DNA of 51,129 bases, from positions 1 to 51,129 of the forward strand of contig CAJXSN010000016.1 in NCBI GenBank assembly GCA_913060895.1, written 5' to 3'. The notes beneath the pieces are model-generated. The model saw nothing but the letters and a program-made list of their open reading frames with translations. It made no database searches and was not told the origin of the DNA. This DNA is from an uncultured Sphingomonadaceae bacterium. Its GTDB lineage: Bacteria; Pseudomonadota; Alphaproteobacteria; Sphingomonadales; Sphingomonadaceae. This document shows, piece by piece, positions 25,519-35,587 of this stretch; the first letter of the stretch is position 1; every line of letters starts with the position of its first letter. Made by a program: the position numbers and the translations under genes.

Positions 25519-26478
25519 ATAGCATGGGATTTCGAAACCGATCCCGAATTTCAGGACAAGCTCGACTGGATGGATCAATTCGTTCGCGAATAGGTCGATC
25601 CGCTGGGCCTTCTGGGTATCCACCCCTACGATGTGACCAATCGCAAGCGCAACGAACTTGTGCGCCCTCTCCAGCGGGAAGTTAAGGCTAAGGGCCTATG
25701 GGCTTGCCGTCTCGGCCCCGAACTGGGCGGACAAGGCTACGGACAGGTCAAGCTGGGCCTGATGAACGAAATTCTGGGCGGCGCGACCTTTGCCCCGATC
25801 GTATTCGGCTGCCAAGCACCGGACACGGGAAATGCGGAAATAATCGCGCATTACGGAACACCGGAACAGAAAGAGCGGTATCTTGAACCGCTGTTCGAAA
25901 ACGAAATCGGCTCGCCTTTTCGATGACCGAGCCGCAAGGCGGTTCGGATCCTACCAAGTTCGTGACCACGGCAAAGATGGACGGTAATCACTGGCGGATC
26001 GATGGCGAGAAATGGTTTTTGACCAATGGCAAATGGACCGATTTCCTGATCGTGATGGCAGTGACCGATCCCGATGCGCAGCGACACGAAAAGATGAGCA
26101 TGTTCATCGTCGCGGTCGATACGCCCGGCGTGGAAATCATTCGCAATGTTGGAGTCTACGGTCAGGAAAGCGGCTCCGAAAGCTATATCCGCTATACCGA
26201 TGTGGAAGTCCCCTCCGACCATCTGCTGGGCGAACGCGGCGGCGCGTTCGCAATCTCCCAGACCCGCCTGGACGGCGGGCGCGTCCACCAAGCGATGCGC
26301 ACCGTGGGGCTGCTGGTGCTCAAAACAGCGTGTATGATCGAAAAATATCAGGATTACCGGAAGGTCCGCAAGGATATTCCCACGATCAAGGCGTTGATAC
26401 CAGGCGTCTATCACAACATCGCGCAGCGCTGTATCCATATCATCGGTTCGCTAGGCGTATCCAATGAAATGCCGTTCC
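25519..26478 (+). pseudogene. Decayed acyl-CoA dehydrogenase, fused at its 3' end to a transporter remnant
   Basis: Translated piecewise this is a recognisable acyl-CoA dehydrogenase: AWDFETDPEFQDKLDWMDQF, LGPELGGQGYGQVKLGL, TEPQGGSDPTKF, then IDGEKWFLTNG. Lesions seen: the expected start codon is ATA at 25519-25521. A TAG at 25591-25593 replaces the second Glu of an EEVDPL-type segment. One base is missing near 25915-25922 (PF then SMTEP in another frame). The middle helices between MRTVGLL and VLKTACMIEKYQDY are deleted by roughly 40-50 codons. After GVSNEMPFLG near 26478 the same frame runs into a GPH transporter sequence. The catalytic base region is lost. Not functional as read. Confidence 0.85.
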
Positions 26479-27145
26479 TCGGCAACCTGATCGGCTCGAC
26501 GGCCATCGGAATGTCGGCTGCCCTGCAGATCTATTTCGGGACATATCTCTGGGGCCTCAGCTCCACCCAGCTTGCCATACTCATTCTCGATTCCCTGGTC
26601 GAGGCCACGCTCAGCCTGTTTCTCGCCCCGTATCTGTCGCGCAAGCTGGGCGCCCTGCCTTATATACCGCGCCTGATGGGTCTGTTCTTCGAAAACGGCG
26701 ATCCCCGTTGCTGGTACCGGCGATCTTCCTGCTGGCAAGCCTCTACACCATGGGCGGGGCATCGTCGGCCATGCTGACGCACGCGTTGGTCGGCGATGTG
26801 GTAGAGGAAAGCCAGCTTTCGACGGGACGCCGTTCTCAAGGTCTGTTCCACGCTGCCAACACCTTCATGCAGAAATCGACCTCGGGTCTGGGTGTGTTTA
26901 CAGCCGGTCTGCTTGTTGCGTTTGTCGGGTTGGCACCGGGCATCGATCCGCGCAGCATCGACCCCGCCATTCCGTTGCAGTTGGCACTGGTTTATGTACC
27001 ATTGCTGTTAGGACTTTATATCGGCGGTGCAATGTTGCTGTTCTTCTACCGGATCGACCGGACCAAGCACGAAGCCAATCTGGAACAATTGCGCATTCGC
27101 AGCGGTGAAAGCGAATACAGTGCCGAAATATCCGCCAAGACATAG
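26479..27145 (+). pseudogene. C-terminal remnant of a GPH-type transporter
   Basis: Encodes the second half of a transporter like the intact one at 18835. STAIGMSAALQIYFGTY and LDSLVEATLSLFLAPYLSRKLG lie in the frame shared with the dehydrogenase remnant. A frameshift near 26702 follows, and the next frame (to 27145) carries LTHALVGDVVEESQLSTGRRSQG, equivalent to the IADLVEQSELRTGRRSEG motif. It ends with a charged KHEANLEQLR tail as in the intact paralogue. The N-terminal half is absent, removed by the deletion that made the fusion. Confidence 0.85.
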
Positions 27146-27228
27146 ATATGATCTTTGAACACGCATCCCTACGGCGTTCGTGACAACGCGGCAAACCCAA
27201 CTGACAGGCGATGAACAACGGCGACGCA

Positions 27229-27669
27229 GTCCGAAATTGACGCAAAATCCGAAGCAGACGTATTCCGCGAAGAAGTAGTCCAGTTCATCGCCAGGCCGTT
27301 TTCGACACCACGCTCGGTTACCTGAAACAGCGGGTTCAATCTAATCAGGTTCTGGCCACTTTCCAGGCATTGCAGCACCGGATGGCGGGCCTTTTCGGCG
27401 ACCTCGCCATGATGCGTTCCGGAGTGGAAGGCGGCCTGCAAGCTCTCGATGGGGAATACGGGATCGCACGGGCCGCAACGATTACCAAGGCGGAAGCCAA
27501 CCGGATCCTTCATGCGATGAGCCGCGAAGGCGTCCAACTGCATGGCGGCATGGGCATGACCGACGAATACGATATCGGTTTCTACCTGAAGCGTGCTCGT
27601 GTGCTGGAGGCAAGCTGGGGCAGCACATCCTGGCTCAAGAACCGCTTCGCCGCGATCGGCGGTTATTGA
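27229..27669 (+). pseudogene. Second acyl-CoA dehydrogenase remnant (large internal deletion)
   Basis: The start region reads SEIDAKSEADVFREEVVQFI, a dehydrogenase N terminus. Within about 30 codons the sequence jumps, out of frame, to FDTTLGYLKQRVQSNQVL, which belongs to the C-terminal helical domain. The rest (27370-27669) is a good C terminus: FQALQHRMAGLFGDL, then QLHGGMGMTDEYDIGFYLKRA and a stop. The FAD-binding middle of roughly 200 residues is missing. A deletion plus frameshift explains it; not functional. Confidence 0.82.
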
Positions 27670-27673
27670 AGCA

Positions 27674-28962
27674 TTGGGTCCTTCGGGCAATCCTGATGAA
27701 AATACGACCTCCGCCAGCGCCCACGAACAGGCGCTGGCGGACAATACGCGTTTCGTCGACGAGAACCTGAAACGCAATGTCACCGCCAATTTCATTCATG
27801 GTGTGCTGGGCATGACAGGCTTTCGGCTGATCTACGCGCCGACCATAATCCCGGCCTATATCGTCCTGTTGACCGGCAGCCCCGCAGCGGTCGGCGTCGG
27901 GGCCGCCCTGCTCCAGCCGGGCGCGACAATCAGTCCCATCGCCAGCGGCGCCCGGATCGAACATCGCAGCCACATCCTGCCCTAAGCAATCAGGGTCGGT
28001 TCGCTCATGCGGCTGATGATCCTGGGGCTGGCGCTGGCAGGCTGGTTTCTGACCGGGAGCCTATTGCTGGCAGCGACCTTTGGGTGTTTCCTGCTGCTGG
28101 GGTTCTTGACCGGAGCGCAGCGTGTCGCCTTCCAGATGCTGATGAGCAAGCTGATCCCGATCCGCAAGCGCGGGCGATTGCAGGGTTATCGCAATTTTTC
28201 AGGCGGTCTGATTTCGGCCGTCCTCGCTTGGGTGGCTGGCAATTACTTTATCGAGGACGAGTGGCTGGGCAATGGCTACGCCACCACGTTCCTGTTCGCC
28301 TTCCTGCTGACCAGCGCCGGACTGGTGGTGCTTAAAACAATGATCCGCGAACCGTCTGCCGTGACATCCCGCCCGCAAATACCGTTTGCCGAACCTATGA
28401 AACAGTTTCCGCTGCTGTTGCGGGACCGTAATTTCAACGGTCTTCTATGGGTACAAAGCTTCGCCACGATGGCCCGGGTCAGGGGGCCGTTCTGGACAGT
28501 CTATGCAGGAACGCAGCTCGGCCTCGATGGCGCATTGATTGGCGGGCTGTTTTTCGTATTTCTGGGATCGGGCACGATTTCCAATCTCGTCTGGGGTCCG
28601 ATGGGCGATCGCGGCTTCAAGCTGGTCTATGGCGGGGCGCTGGCCTGCAACATTGCCGGTGTGCTCCTGTTGCTGTTTGGCAGCACAGAAATACCGATCT
28701 ATTCCGCGCTCACCCTGCTGGGGTTCGGCGCTTCGGGCTGGATGCTGGCCGCCAGCACCATGGTTCTGGAGTTCGGCGAGACGCAGGACACGCCGATCCG
28801 GCTGGGTTTCGTAACTACGGTGGAAGGTGCAATCGCCGCCCTCGACCGATTTTCGTAGGTTTGCTGGTGGCAGCGTGCGGCTTCGTGCTGCTTTTCTCCA
28901 TCGCACTTGCCGCAATGGTCGTCGTAGGCTTCATCCTGTTATTCAAGGTGCGCGAACCGTAA
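27674..28962 (+). pseudogene. MFS transporter with a premature stop and a frameshift
   Basis: Otherwise full-length multi-pass transporter (about 430 codons). The first part includes NVTANFIHGVLGMTGFRLIYAP. An in-frame TAA at 27983-27985 interrupts HILP-stop-AIRVGSLMRLM, the same frame continuing on both sides. Near 28848 one base is missing: CTCGACCG where CTCGGACCG would restore AALGPIFVGLLVAACGF, which continues to the stop at 28962. Only these two small lesions break it, so inactivation looks recent. The start is uncertain (in-frame TTG at 27674). Confidence 0.82.
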
Positions 28963-28983
28963 CCTGACCCGGCCGGGCACTGC

Positions 28984-30213
28984 CTAGCCTTCGTTTAGCA
29001 GGCCTTTGGTCACGACCGAGACGTAGGCTTCGATGGCGGCTGCGGGATCGCTGAACCGGGCGGCCCAATTGCGCGCTTCATACGCGCTGTTCAATGTCGA
29101 CATGAGAACTTGGCTTGCCACCAGCGGATCAAGCGGACGCACGGAACCATCGGCGATCCCATCGATCAGAATGCCGGCAAATCTTCGTGCCAGACGGTTC
29201 GAACGCATCACGACATCTCTACGCTGATTGCTATCCAGCGATTGCAGCGCTGTGGTCCGAAGCAGCGGCGTCGTATCGTGGAACTGTAGATCCAGCAGTT
29301 CGGCCAGCATACCGGTAAGCTGCGTCCAGCGGTCGCCGGCCAGGTCCTGCCCAGCCATCTGGACGGAAGACAACCGGTCGTAGCTTTGCTGGAAGCAGGC
29401 GGCGATCAGATCGTCCTTGGTTTCGTGATGGTGGTAGAAGCTGCCCTTGGTCACATTCAGGTATTTCGCGATGCGGTTGACCGACGCCCCCAGATAGCCG
29501 AACTGGTTGACCATGACGGTCGCTGCCCGCAGGAATTCACCGTTCTGGCGCGGCAGGCCGGTGTCTTCGGTGCGCCAGGGCTTCACATCGAATGATGGGG
29601 GCTTCCATAGGCCGCGCTCTGTGGGAAGCCCCCGAGCCAGAATGTCGAACAGTCTGTCCTCGACCCGCGGAAAATCCAGGATCGAATAGTGCAGCGACCA
29701 CACCGGCCACCACAGCATCGCTTCCATCAGGACATGGGCGCGAGCGGTATTAAGCTCGCGGTGCTGCGACGATGGCGCTTCCCCGAAGAAGCCGCGAACG
29801 ATCTGTACCACATGATGGTACCGTTCGAGCAGCGGCTCCTGCAATTCCGGATTCAGTGTCCTGATTTCCGCTAGGGCAGTGACCAGTCCGCGACCGCCCT
29901 GGCGGATGCGCAGGCGCAGGGCGAAATGAAGCGCGATATATTTTCTTAATCGTGCAGCCGGGTCAGCCTCGCTCCCCGCCTCGGAAGCCATAGTGTACAT
30001 GAGGTCCAGCGTTTCCTCATACACGGCAACCGCAAGGTGTTCCTTCCGCTTGAAATAATACGTGACGCTGGTCGCGTTTAGGCCAATCGCACGGGCGACT
30101 TCGGACAGGGTCGTGGCTTGTAGCCCCACTTCGTTGATTAGAACCGATGCCGCATGCACGATCGCCGACCGCTTTTCGGCGAACCGCTTCGTTTTCTGGA
30201 TCTTACTCTCCAT
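28984..30213 (-). CDS. Tandem-domain TetR family regulator
   Basis: Protein of 409 residues containing two complete TetR units in one chain. The first helix-turn-helix is TLSEVARAIGLNATSVTYYFKRKEHLA (about residues 35-61); the second is SVNRIAKYLNVTKGSFYHHHETKDDLI (about 240-266). Each is followed by its own helical ligand-binding region. Ordinary TetR proteins are about 200 residues and dimerise, so this is a fused pseudo-dimer arrangement. Start at ATG 30213 behind GGGAG; a TTG four codons upstream is less likely. It lies just downstream of the acyl-CoA synthetase on the same strand (about 50 bp gap) and may sense an acyl-CoA or the pathway substrate (inference). Confidence 0.9.
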   Translation of the reverse strand: MESKIQKTKRFAEKRSAIVHAASVLINEVGLQATTLSEVARAIGLNATSVTYYFKRKEHLAVAVYEETLDLMYTMASEAGSEADPAARLRKYIALHFALRLRIRQGGRGLVTALAEIRTLNPELQEPLLERYHHVVQIVRGFFGEAPSSQHRELNTARAHVLMEAMLWWPVWSLHYSILDFPRVEDRLFDILARGLPTERGLWKPPSFDVKPWRTEDTGLPRQNGEFLRAATVMVNQFGYLGASVNRIAKYLNVTKGSFYHHHETKDDLIAACFQQSYDRLSSVQMAGQDLAGDRWTQLTGMLAELLDLQFHDTTPLLRTTALQSLDSNQRRDVVMRSNRLARRFAGILIDGIADGSVRPLDPLVASQVLMSTLNSAYEARNWAARFSDPAAAIEAYVSVVTKGLLNEG

Positions 30214-30263
30214 GGCCGCTCCCAATTCCTCGGCGGTTAGCTAGCGGGCATTGTTGCGCCAAG

Positions 30264-32021
30264 TCATGATGCGAGAAAAAAGGACATGAGGTCCTTTTTC
30301 AGAATCTTGCCATTGGCGTTGCGTGGCAGCGTTTCTTCGGAAAACGCGATTTTAACGGGCACCTTGAATTTCGCCAGCCGCTGGGCGACCCATTCCTTCA
30401 ATTCGTCCTCACTCGCGTTCATCCCCGGAGCGCAATGGACGACCGCCGCAGGCTCTTCGCCCAATTGCCGATGCGGCAGCCCGATCAGGGCCGCGTCGGT
30501 AACGGCGGGATGATCGTAAAGGGCATTTTCGACTTCGCTCGAATAGATGTTCTCGCCGCCCCTTATGATCATGTCCTTGGCCCGGTCGGCGATATAGCAG
30601 AACCCTTCCGCGTCCAGCCGGGCAAGATCCCCGGTTCGCACCCAGCCATCGATGAAAGTTTCCGCCGTTGCTTCGGGTTTGTTCCAATAGCCTTTGACCA
30701 CCATCGGTCCGCGCGCCCACAATTCGCCAATTTCCCCGATGGGCAGTTCCTGGCTGCCATCCTCGTTCATGATTTTTAGGTCGGCGACGGCGACGGGCGG
30801 ACCGCAGCTGTCGGGGCGGTTGAGATAATCCTCGCTCGAATGGCTGGCGACGGTCGCCATCGTCTCCGTCATGCCCCAGCCATTGCCCGGCAAGGCCCCG
30901 AAAACTTCGCGGATCTTGCGCACCAGTTCCGGTGCGGCCGGGGCACCGCCATAGGCGATTGCCTCGATACTGGAGAGGTCGTAATTCTTGCGTTCGGGAT
31001 GTTCCAGCAATTGCCATGCGATGGTCGGCACGCCCCCGGTCATGTTGACCTTTTCCCGCTCGATGATCCGGAATGCTTCCACCGGATCCCATTTATGCAT
31101 GAAGATCAAAGTATGTCCGGCGTAGACAGCGCCCATCAATCCAGCGGAACACGCCGTGACATGGAACAGCGGAATTACCGTCAGGCTGGTTTTGGGTACC
31201 GGCGTCGGCGGTGTTTCACCGCGCCGCAAGACGCCGCACATCGCGCTGTAACCGCTCGACAGTATATTCGTGCACAGATTGCGATGCGTACCCAGCGCGC
31301 CCTTCGGCTTGCCGGTGGTGCCGCTGGTATAAAAGATTGTAGCATCGTCATCGGGCAGAATGTCCATGTCGGGCAGGGCGCCATCCGGCAGATCGCCATA
31401 GTCTGCCGGCGAACCGACGATCGCCTCCAGCCGGTCCGCCGTGCCATCATCGGCATGGCTGCGGGTAACGATAACATGCTCCAGCGAAGGGCAGTCTCCG
31501 CGATGTTCGGCCCCGTGATGTCCGGCTATGCGTTCCCGTCTTTCCTCGTCGCATAGGAGCAGCCGCGCGCCGGAATTGGCAAGACCGTAAGCGAGTTCCT
31601 GTCCCGTCCACCACGCATTCAGCGGCACGCAGATCGCGCCGATGCAGGTGGCCGCGAAAAAGGCAACCGGCCATTCGGGCAGGTTACGCATTGCAATGGC
31701 AATCCTGTCACCCTTCTTCAGGCCGCGCGCCTGAAACTCGCTTGCAAGCGTGCAGACGGCGCGAAACCACGCATCGTAAGTAACCCGTTCATTTTCATAG
31801 ATGGTAAACACGCGGTCCCCATGCGCGGCGCCTTGCATCGCGACTGCGCGCAGATTTTCAGGTGCATTTTTCCAAATGCGCGTGGGCACACCACCGATTG
31901 GAATGGTATCCATTTCGAAAGGCAGGCCGGGAGCGGTCAGACGCGCCTTGCATTCATCGCGCGACATCGCCGGCCACCCTTCCGGTGCCACCCAGTCGAT
32001 CGTTTCTGCCAGAGTTCCCAT
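30264..32021 (-). CDS. Acyl-CoA synthetase (AMP-dependent ligase)
   Basis: Activates a carboxylic acid to its CoA thioester through an acyl-AMP intermediate. The 585-residue protein shows the AMP-binding signature FYTSGTTGKPKGALGTH, then GNGWGMTET, and a C-terminal DRAKDMIIRGGENIYSSEVE hinge region. The catalytic Lys is in LPRNANGKILKKDL. Start chosen at ATG 32021, with GGGAGAGG just upstream, over ATG 32036, which lies within that site. It is divergent from the serine hydrolase and upstream of the TetR gene. The substrate is probably the acid released after ester hydrolysis in the same cluster (inference). Confidence 0.93.
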   Translation of the reverse strand: MGTLAETIDWVAPEGWPAMSRDECKARLTAPGLPFEMDTIPIGGVPTRIWKNAPENLRAVAMQGAAHGDRVFTIYENERVTYDAWFRAVCTLASEFQARGLKKGDRIAIAMRNLPEWPVAFFAATCIGAICVPLNAWWTGQELAYGLANSGARLLLCDEERRERIAGHHGAEHRGDCPSLEHVIVTRSHADDGTADRLEAIVGSPADYGDLPDGALPDMDILPDDDATIFYTSGTTGKPKGALGTHRNLCTNILSSGYSAMCGVLRRGETPPTPVPKTSLTVIPLFHVTACSAGLMGAVYAGHTLIFMHKWDPVEAFRIIEREKVNMTGGVPTIAWQLLEHPERKNYDLSSIEAIAYGGAPAAPELVRKIREVFGALPGNGWGMTETMATVASHSSEDYLNRPDSCGPPVAVADLKIMNEDGSQELPIGEIGELWARGPMVVKGYWNKPEATAETFIDGWVRTGDLARLDAEGFCYIADRAKDMIIRGGENIYSSEVENALYDHPAVTDAALIGLPHRQLGEEPAAVVHCAPGMNASEDELKEWVAQRLAKFKVPVKIAFSEETLPRNANGKILKKDLMSFFLAS

Positions 32022-32271
32022 ACTGCCTCTCCCCATAATGTTTCGCGCCGCTTCCCCAGTGGGAACCTGCTGGCTCGATTGAAAAACCTGCTTGAACGCG
32101 CCGAGTCTTCGCCGTTCAGTCTAGACAGGATCACTGGCAAGCGACAAGATCGACCTCGCCGAATTCGAATGTCCGGTATGAGATTTTCCCATAGCCTTTT
32201 TCTGGCAGAGGTGCTTTGCAGAAGGGCAGGTACCGGTAGATGATCCGCTGCTGCGGGGGAGGACACAGGGA

Positions 32272-33504
32272 ATGCGGGAATATAATGCGGAATCCCTCGG
32301 CTTCGATGAAAGCCGGCTAGAGCGTATCGAACCTTTTTTGAAACAGAACTATCTGGAAACGGGGCGTCTTAAGAACACGCAGCTTGTCATCGCCCGCGAC
32401 GGTAAGCCGGTGCATTACGGCCATCAGGGCGCACTGCGGGATGACGGCACACCGATGCGCGACGACGCGATTTTTCGCATCGCCAGCATGACCAAGCCGG
32501 TGACCTCGATCGCCTTCATGCAACTGGTCGAACGGTGCAAGGTGGCGGTCGACGATCCGGTCGCGCATATCCTTCCCGAATTTGCGAAGCTTGGCGCGTA
32601 TGATGGCGGCGGCGGTGCGGTTCCGTTCGCACCCATGCGCCGCGGCGAGCCGATGCGCTTCATTGATCTGCTCACCCATATGTCGGGCCTCACATACGGG
32701 TTTCAGAACCGCAGCAGCATCGACGCGGCGTATCGCGATGCCGGGCTGGATATGACGCGCACCGGGTTCACGTCGGACGAATATATGACCACGCTGGCGA
32801 AGATTCCGCTGGAATTCGAACCGGGCAGCCGCTGGAATTACTCGGTTTCGACCGACGTGCTGGGGGTCGCGGTCGAACGCCTGTCCGGCATGAGTTTGGG
32901 CGATTATTTCCAGAAACATATCTTTGCGCCGCTTGGCATGACCGACACCGGTTTCACCGTACCGGAAGCCGAACAGGATCGACTGACCGATGCCTATGGC
33001 TATCGTCCCGGCAAGGAGCCGCAACTGGTCGATACGGCAGTCAAAGGCAGGCTGCTGACCCCTGCGACATTCCATTCAGGCGGCGGCGGACTAGTCAGCA
33101 CGCTCGCCGATTACCACCGTTTTGCCACCATGCTGCTGAACGGAGGCGAGTTGGATGGCGCGCGCATCATTGCGCCAAAAACTCTGGACCTGATGACCGC
33201 CAATCATTTGCCGGGCGGAGCGGACTTGACCGAGATGAGCGACAGCCTGTTCAGCGAGGCGAGCAATTCGGGCACGGGTTTCGGCCTTGGCTTCGCCACC
33301 GTGATCGATCCGGCGAAAACGCTGATGCCCGCCAGCAAAGGCGAATTTTATTGGGGCGGGGCCTATTCGACCGCCTTTTTCGTCGACCCAGTGGAACGGA
33401 TAAGTATGGTCTTCCTGACCCAGCTCTATCCATCTTCCATCTATCCAATCCGCCGACAGCTCAAGACGCTGATCTATTCCGCTCTTACCGACAGCTACGC
33501 CTGA
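32272..33504 (+). CDS. Serine hydrolase/esterase of the beta-lactamase (class C, EstB-like) fold
   Basis: Protein of 410 residues. The nucleophile motif SMTK (SxxK) occurs in [18 protein letters not shown] (about residues 78-81). The second motif YSV (YxN/YxS equivalent) lies in [12 protein letters not shown], and an [10 protein letters not shown] segment stands in place of KTG. There is no clear signal peptide, so it is probably cytoplasmic. EstB-like members cleave esters rather than beta-lactams, which would fit hydrolysis of a BVMO-made ester or lactone; that link is inferred from position. Start at 32272 behind GGGGGAGGA. It leads a plus-strand run with the beta-oxidation gene 13 bp downstream. 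Confidence 0.88.
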   Translation: MREYNAESLGFDESRLERIEPFLKQNYLETGRLKNTQLVIARDGKPVHYGHQGALRDDGTPMRDDAIFRIASMTKPVTSIAFMQLVERCKVAVDDPVAHILPEFAKLGAYDGGGGAVPFAPMRRGEPMRFIDLLTHMSGLTYGFQNRSSIDAAYRDAGLDMTRTGFTSDEYMTTLAKIPLEFEPGSRWNYSVSTDVLGVAVERLSGMSLGDYFQKHIFAPLGMTDTGFTVPEAEQDRLTDAYGYRPGKEPQLVDTAVKGRLLTPATFHSGGGGLVSTLADYHRFATMLLNGGELDGARIIAPKTLDLMTANHLPGGADLTEMSDSLFSEASNSGTGFGLGFATVIDPAKTLMPASKGEFYWGGAYSTAFFVDPVERISMVFLTQLYPSSIYPIRRQLKTLIYSALTDSYA

Positions 33505-33517
33505 AGGAGCTTACGAC

Positions 33518-35557
33518 ATGCCCTCTCCCATCCGCACCGAACGCCGCGACAATGTTCTGGTGATCGTTTCCGACGATCCGCCTGTAAACGCGCTCGGCCA
33601 AACGGTCCGCGAAGGGTTGGCGAAAGGTATCGAGGAAGCTCTTGGCGATGACAGCGTGGAAGCGGTTGTCATCCGCTGCGACGGGCGCACCTTTTTTGCC
33701 GGAGCCGACATCACCGAATTCGGCAAGCCGCCGGAAGGGCCAAGCCTGCCCGAAACACTCGACACGATGGAGGCGAGCGACAAGCCGGTCGTCGCAGCGA
33801 TCCACGGAACCGCTCTGGGCGGCGGCTGCGAAGTTGCGCTGGGGTGCCATTACCGGGTCGCCGTGCCGAGTGCGAAGCTGGGCCTGCCCGAGGTCAAGCT
33901 GGGCCTGATCCCCGGTGCCGCCGGAACCCAGCGCCTACCCCGTATTGTCGGGGCGCAGGCGGCCCTGCCCATGGTGGCCGTCGGCAATCCCATTCCCGCC
34001 AGCAAGGCGAAATCCATCGGCCTGATTGACGAAATCGTGGGTGAGGGCAGTCTGGAAGCAGACGCGATCGCCTTCGCAAAGTCGAAAATAGGCCAGCCGG
34101 TCCCGCGCAGCAGCGAGGGAAATGCCAATCAAGACGGCGTGAGAAATCCGGATATATTTGACGAATTCCGCGCTAAGAACGGACGCAAGATGCGCGGGTT
34201 CGATGCCCCCAATGCGGCAATCGAAGCAGTCAAGGCTGCAGGGAGCATGTCCTATGCCGAGGGCGTCAAAAAGGAACGCGAGCTGTTCACCACCCTGATG
34301 AGCAGCACCCAGTCGGCCGCCATGCGCCATTATTTCTTCGCCGAACGCGCGGCCAACAAGATCGATGATGTGCCTGCCGACACTGCCCTGATCCCGGTGA
34401 AGAAAGTCGGACTAATCGGTGCGGGCACGATGGGTGGCGGGATTGCGATGAATTTCCTGTCCGCAGGTATCCCTGTGACGATGCTGGAGATGAAGCGGGA
34501 TGCGCTGGATCGCGGCACCGGCACGATGCGCAAGAATTACGAGAACACTGCCGAGCGCGGCCGAATGACGTCCGAACAGGTGGAGGGGGCGATGGGTATC
34601 CTGACCCCCACGCTGGAATATGGCGATCTGGCGGATTGCGACCTTGTGATCGAAGCGGTGTATGAAAACATGGACGTGAAGAAGGAGGTTTTCGGCAAGC
34701 TGGACGAGGTGGTAAAGGATGGCGCGATCCTCGCCTCCAACACCAGCTATCTCGATATCGACGAAATTGCCGCCGCGACCGGGCGGCCAGGCTATGTCGT
34801 CGGCCTGCACTTTTTCTCGCCTGCCAACATCATGAAACTGCTGGAAGTTGTGCGCGGCGAGAAAACGCGAGGCGACGTACTCGCGACAGTGATGAAGCTA
34901 TCGAAAAAGATCGGCAAGGTCGCTGCGGTTTCGGGCGTATGCCCAGGCTTTATCGGCAACCGCATGCTGTCCAAACGTCAGGAACAGGCCAATCAGTTGA
35001 TCATGGAAGGCGCAAATTACTGGGATGTTGACGACGTCTTGCTCGACTTCGACTTCCCCATGGGCCCGTTCCAGATGGGCGACCTGGCGGGGATCGATAT
35101 TGGCTGGCACCGCGATCCGTCAAAGGTCACCACTATCCGCGAAGCCTTGTGCGCCGCTGGCCGCTTCGGCCAGAAGGCTGGCAAGGGATATTACGATTAC
35201 GACGAGGCGCGACAGCGTACGCCTTCGGACGAAGTGAAATCGATCATCGCCGACTTCGCCACGAAAGAAGGCACGCCGCAGCGAAACATCTCGAAGGACG
35301 AAATACGCGAGCGTTTGCTTTATCCGATGGTCGATGAAGGCGCAAAGATCCTCGATGAAGGCATGGCCCAGCGCGCCAGCGACATCGATGTCGTATGGAT
35401 CAACGGCTATGGATGGCCGCTTTACACCGGTGGTCCGATGTTCTGGGCCGATACTATCGGGCTCGATAATGTGGTCGCAGGGCTGGACAAGCACGATTTG
35501 TCGGTGAGCGATTACCTGCGAAAGAAAGCCGAGGCGGGTAAGCGCTTTACTGCATAG
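33518..35557 (+). CDS. Bifunctional enoyl-CoA hydratase/3-hydroxyacyl-CoA dehydrogenase
   Basis: Protein of 679 residues, a FadB/FadJ or peroxisomal-type multifunctional beta-oxidation enzyme. The N-terminal crotonase domain (about 1-190) contains [11 protein letters not shown] and both catalytic-Glu regions: [18 protein letters not shown] and [15 protein letters not shown]. The dehydrogenase part (about 290 onward) has the NAD-binding motif [20 protein letters not shown] and [18 protein letters not shown]. The C-terminal helical domain ends with [20 protein letters not shown]. The frame is intact. It sits between the esterase and a transporter, consistent with chain shortening after CoA activation. 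Confidence 0.93.
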   Translation: MPSPIRTERRDNVLVIVSDDPPVNALGQTVREGLAKGIEEALGDDSVEAVVIRCDGRTFFAGADITEFGKPPEGPSLPETLDTMEASDKPVVAAIHGTALGGGCEVALGCHYRVAVPSAKLGLPEVKLGLIPGAAGTQRLPRIVGAQAALPMVAVGNPIPASKAKSIGLIDEIVGEGSLEADAIAFAKSKIGQPVPRSSEGNANQDGVRNPDIFDEFRAKNGRKMRGFDAPNAAIEAVKAAGSMSYAEGVKKERELFTTLMSSTQSAAMRHYFFAERAANKIDDVPADTALIPVKKVGLIGAGTMGGGIAMNFLSAGIPVTMLEMKRDALDRGTGTMRKNYENTAERGRMTSEQVEGAMGILTPTLEYGDLADCDLVIEAVYENMDVKKEVFGKLDEVVKDGAILASNTSYLDIDEIAAATGRPGYVVGLHFFSPANIMKLLEVVRGEKTRGDVLATVMKLSKKIGKVAAVSGVCPGFIGNRMLSKRQEQANQLIMEGANYWDVDDVLLDFDFPMGPFQMGDLAGIDIGWHRDPSKVTTIREALCAAGRFGQKAGKGYYDYDEARQRTPSDEVKSIIADFATKEGTPQRNISKDEIRERLLYPMVDEGAKILDEGMAQRASDIDVVWINGYGWPLYTGGPMFWADTIGLDNVVAGLDKHDLSVSDYLRKKAEAGKRFTA

Positions 35558-35587
35558 CCCAGTACGCAGCGATATCGGGAGGAAAAC

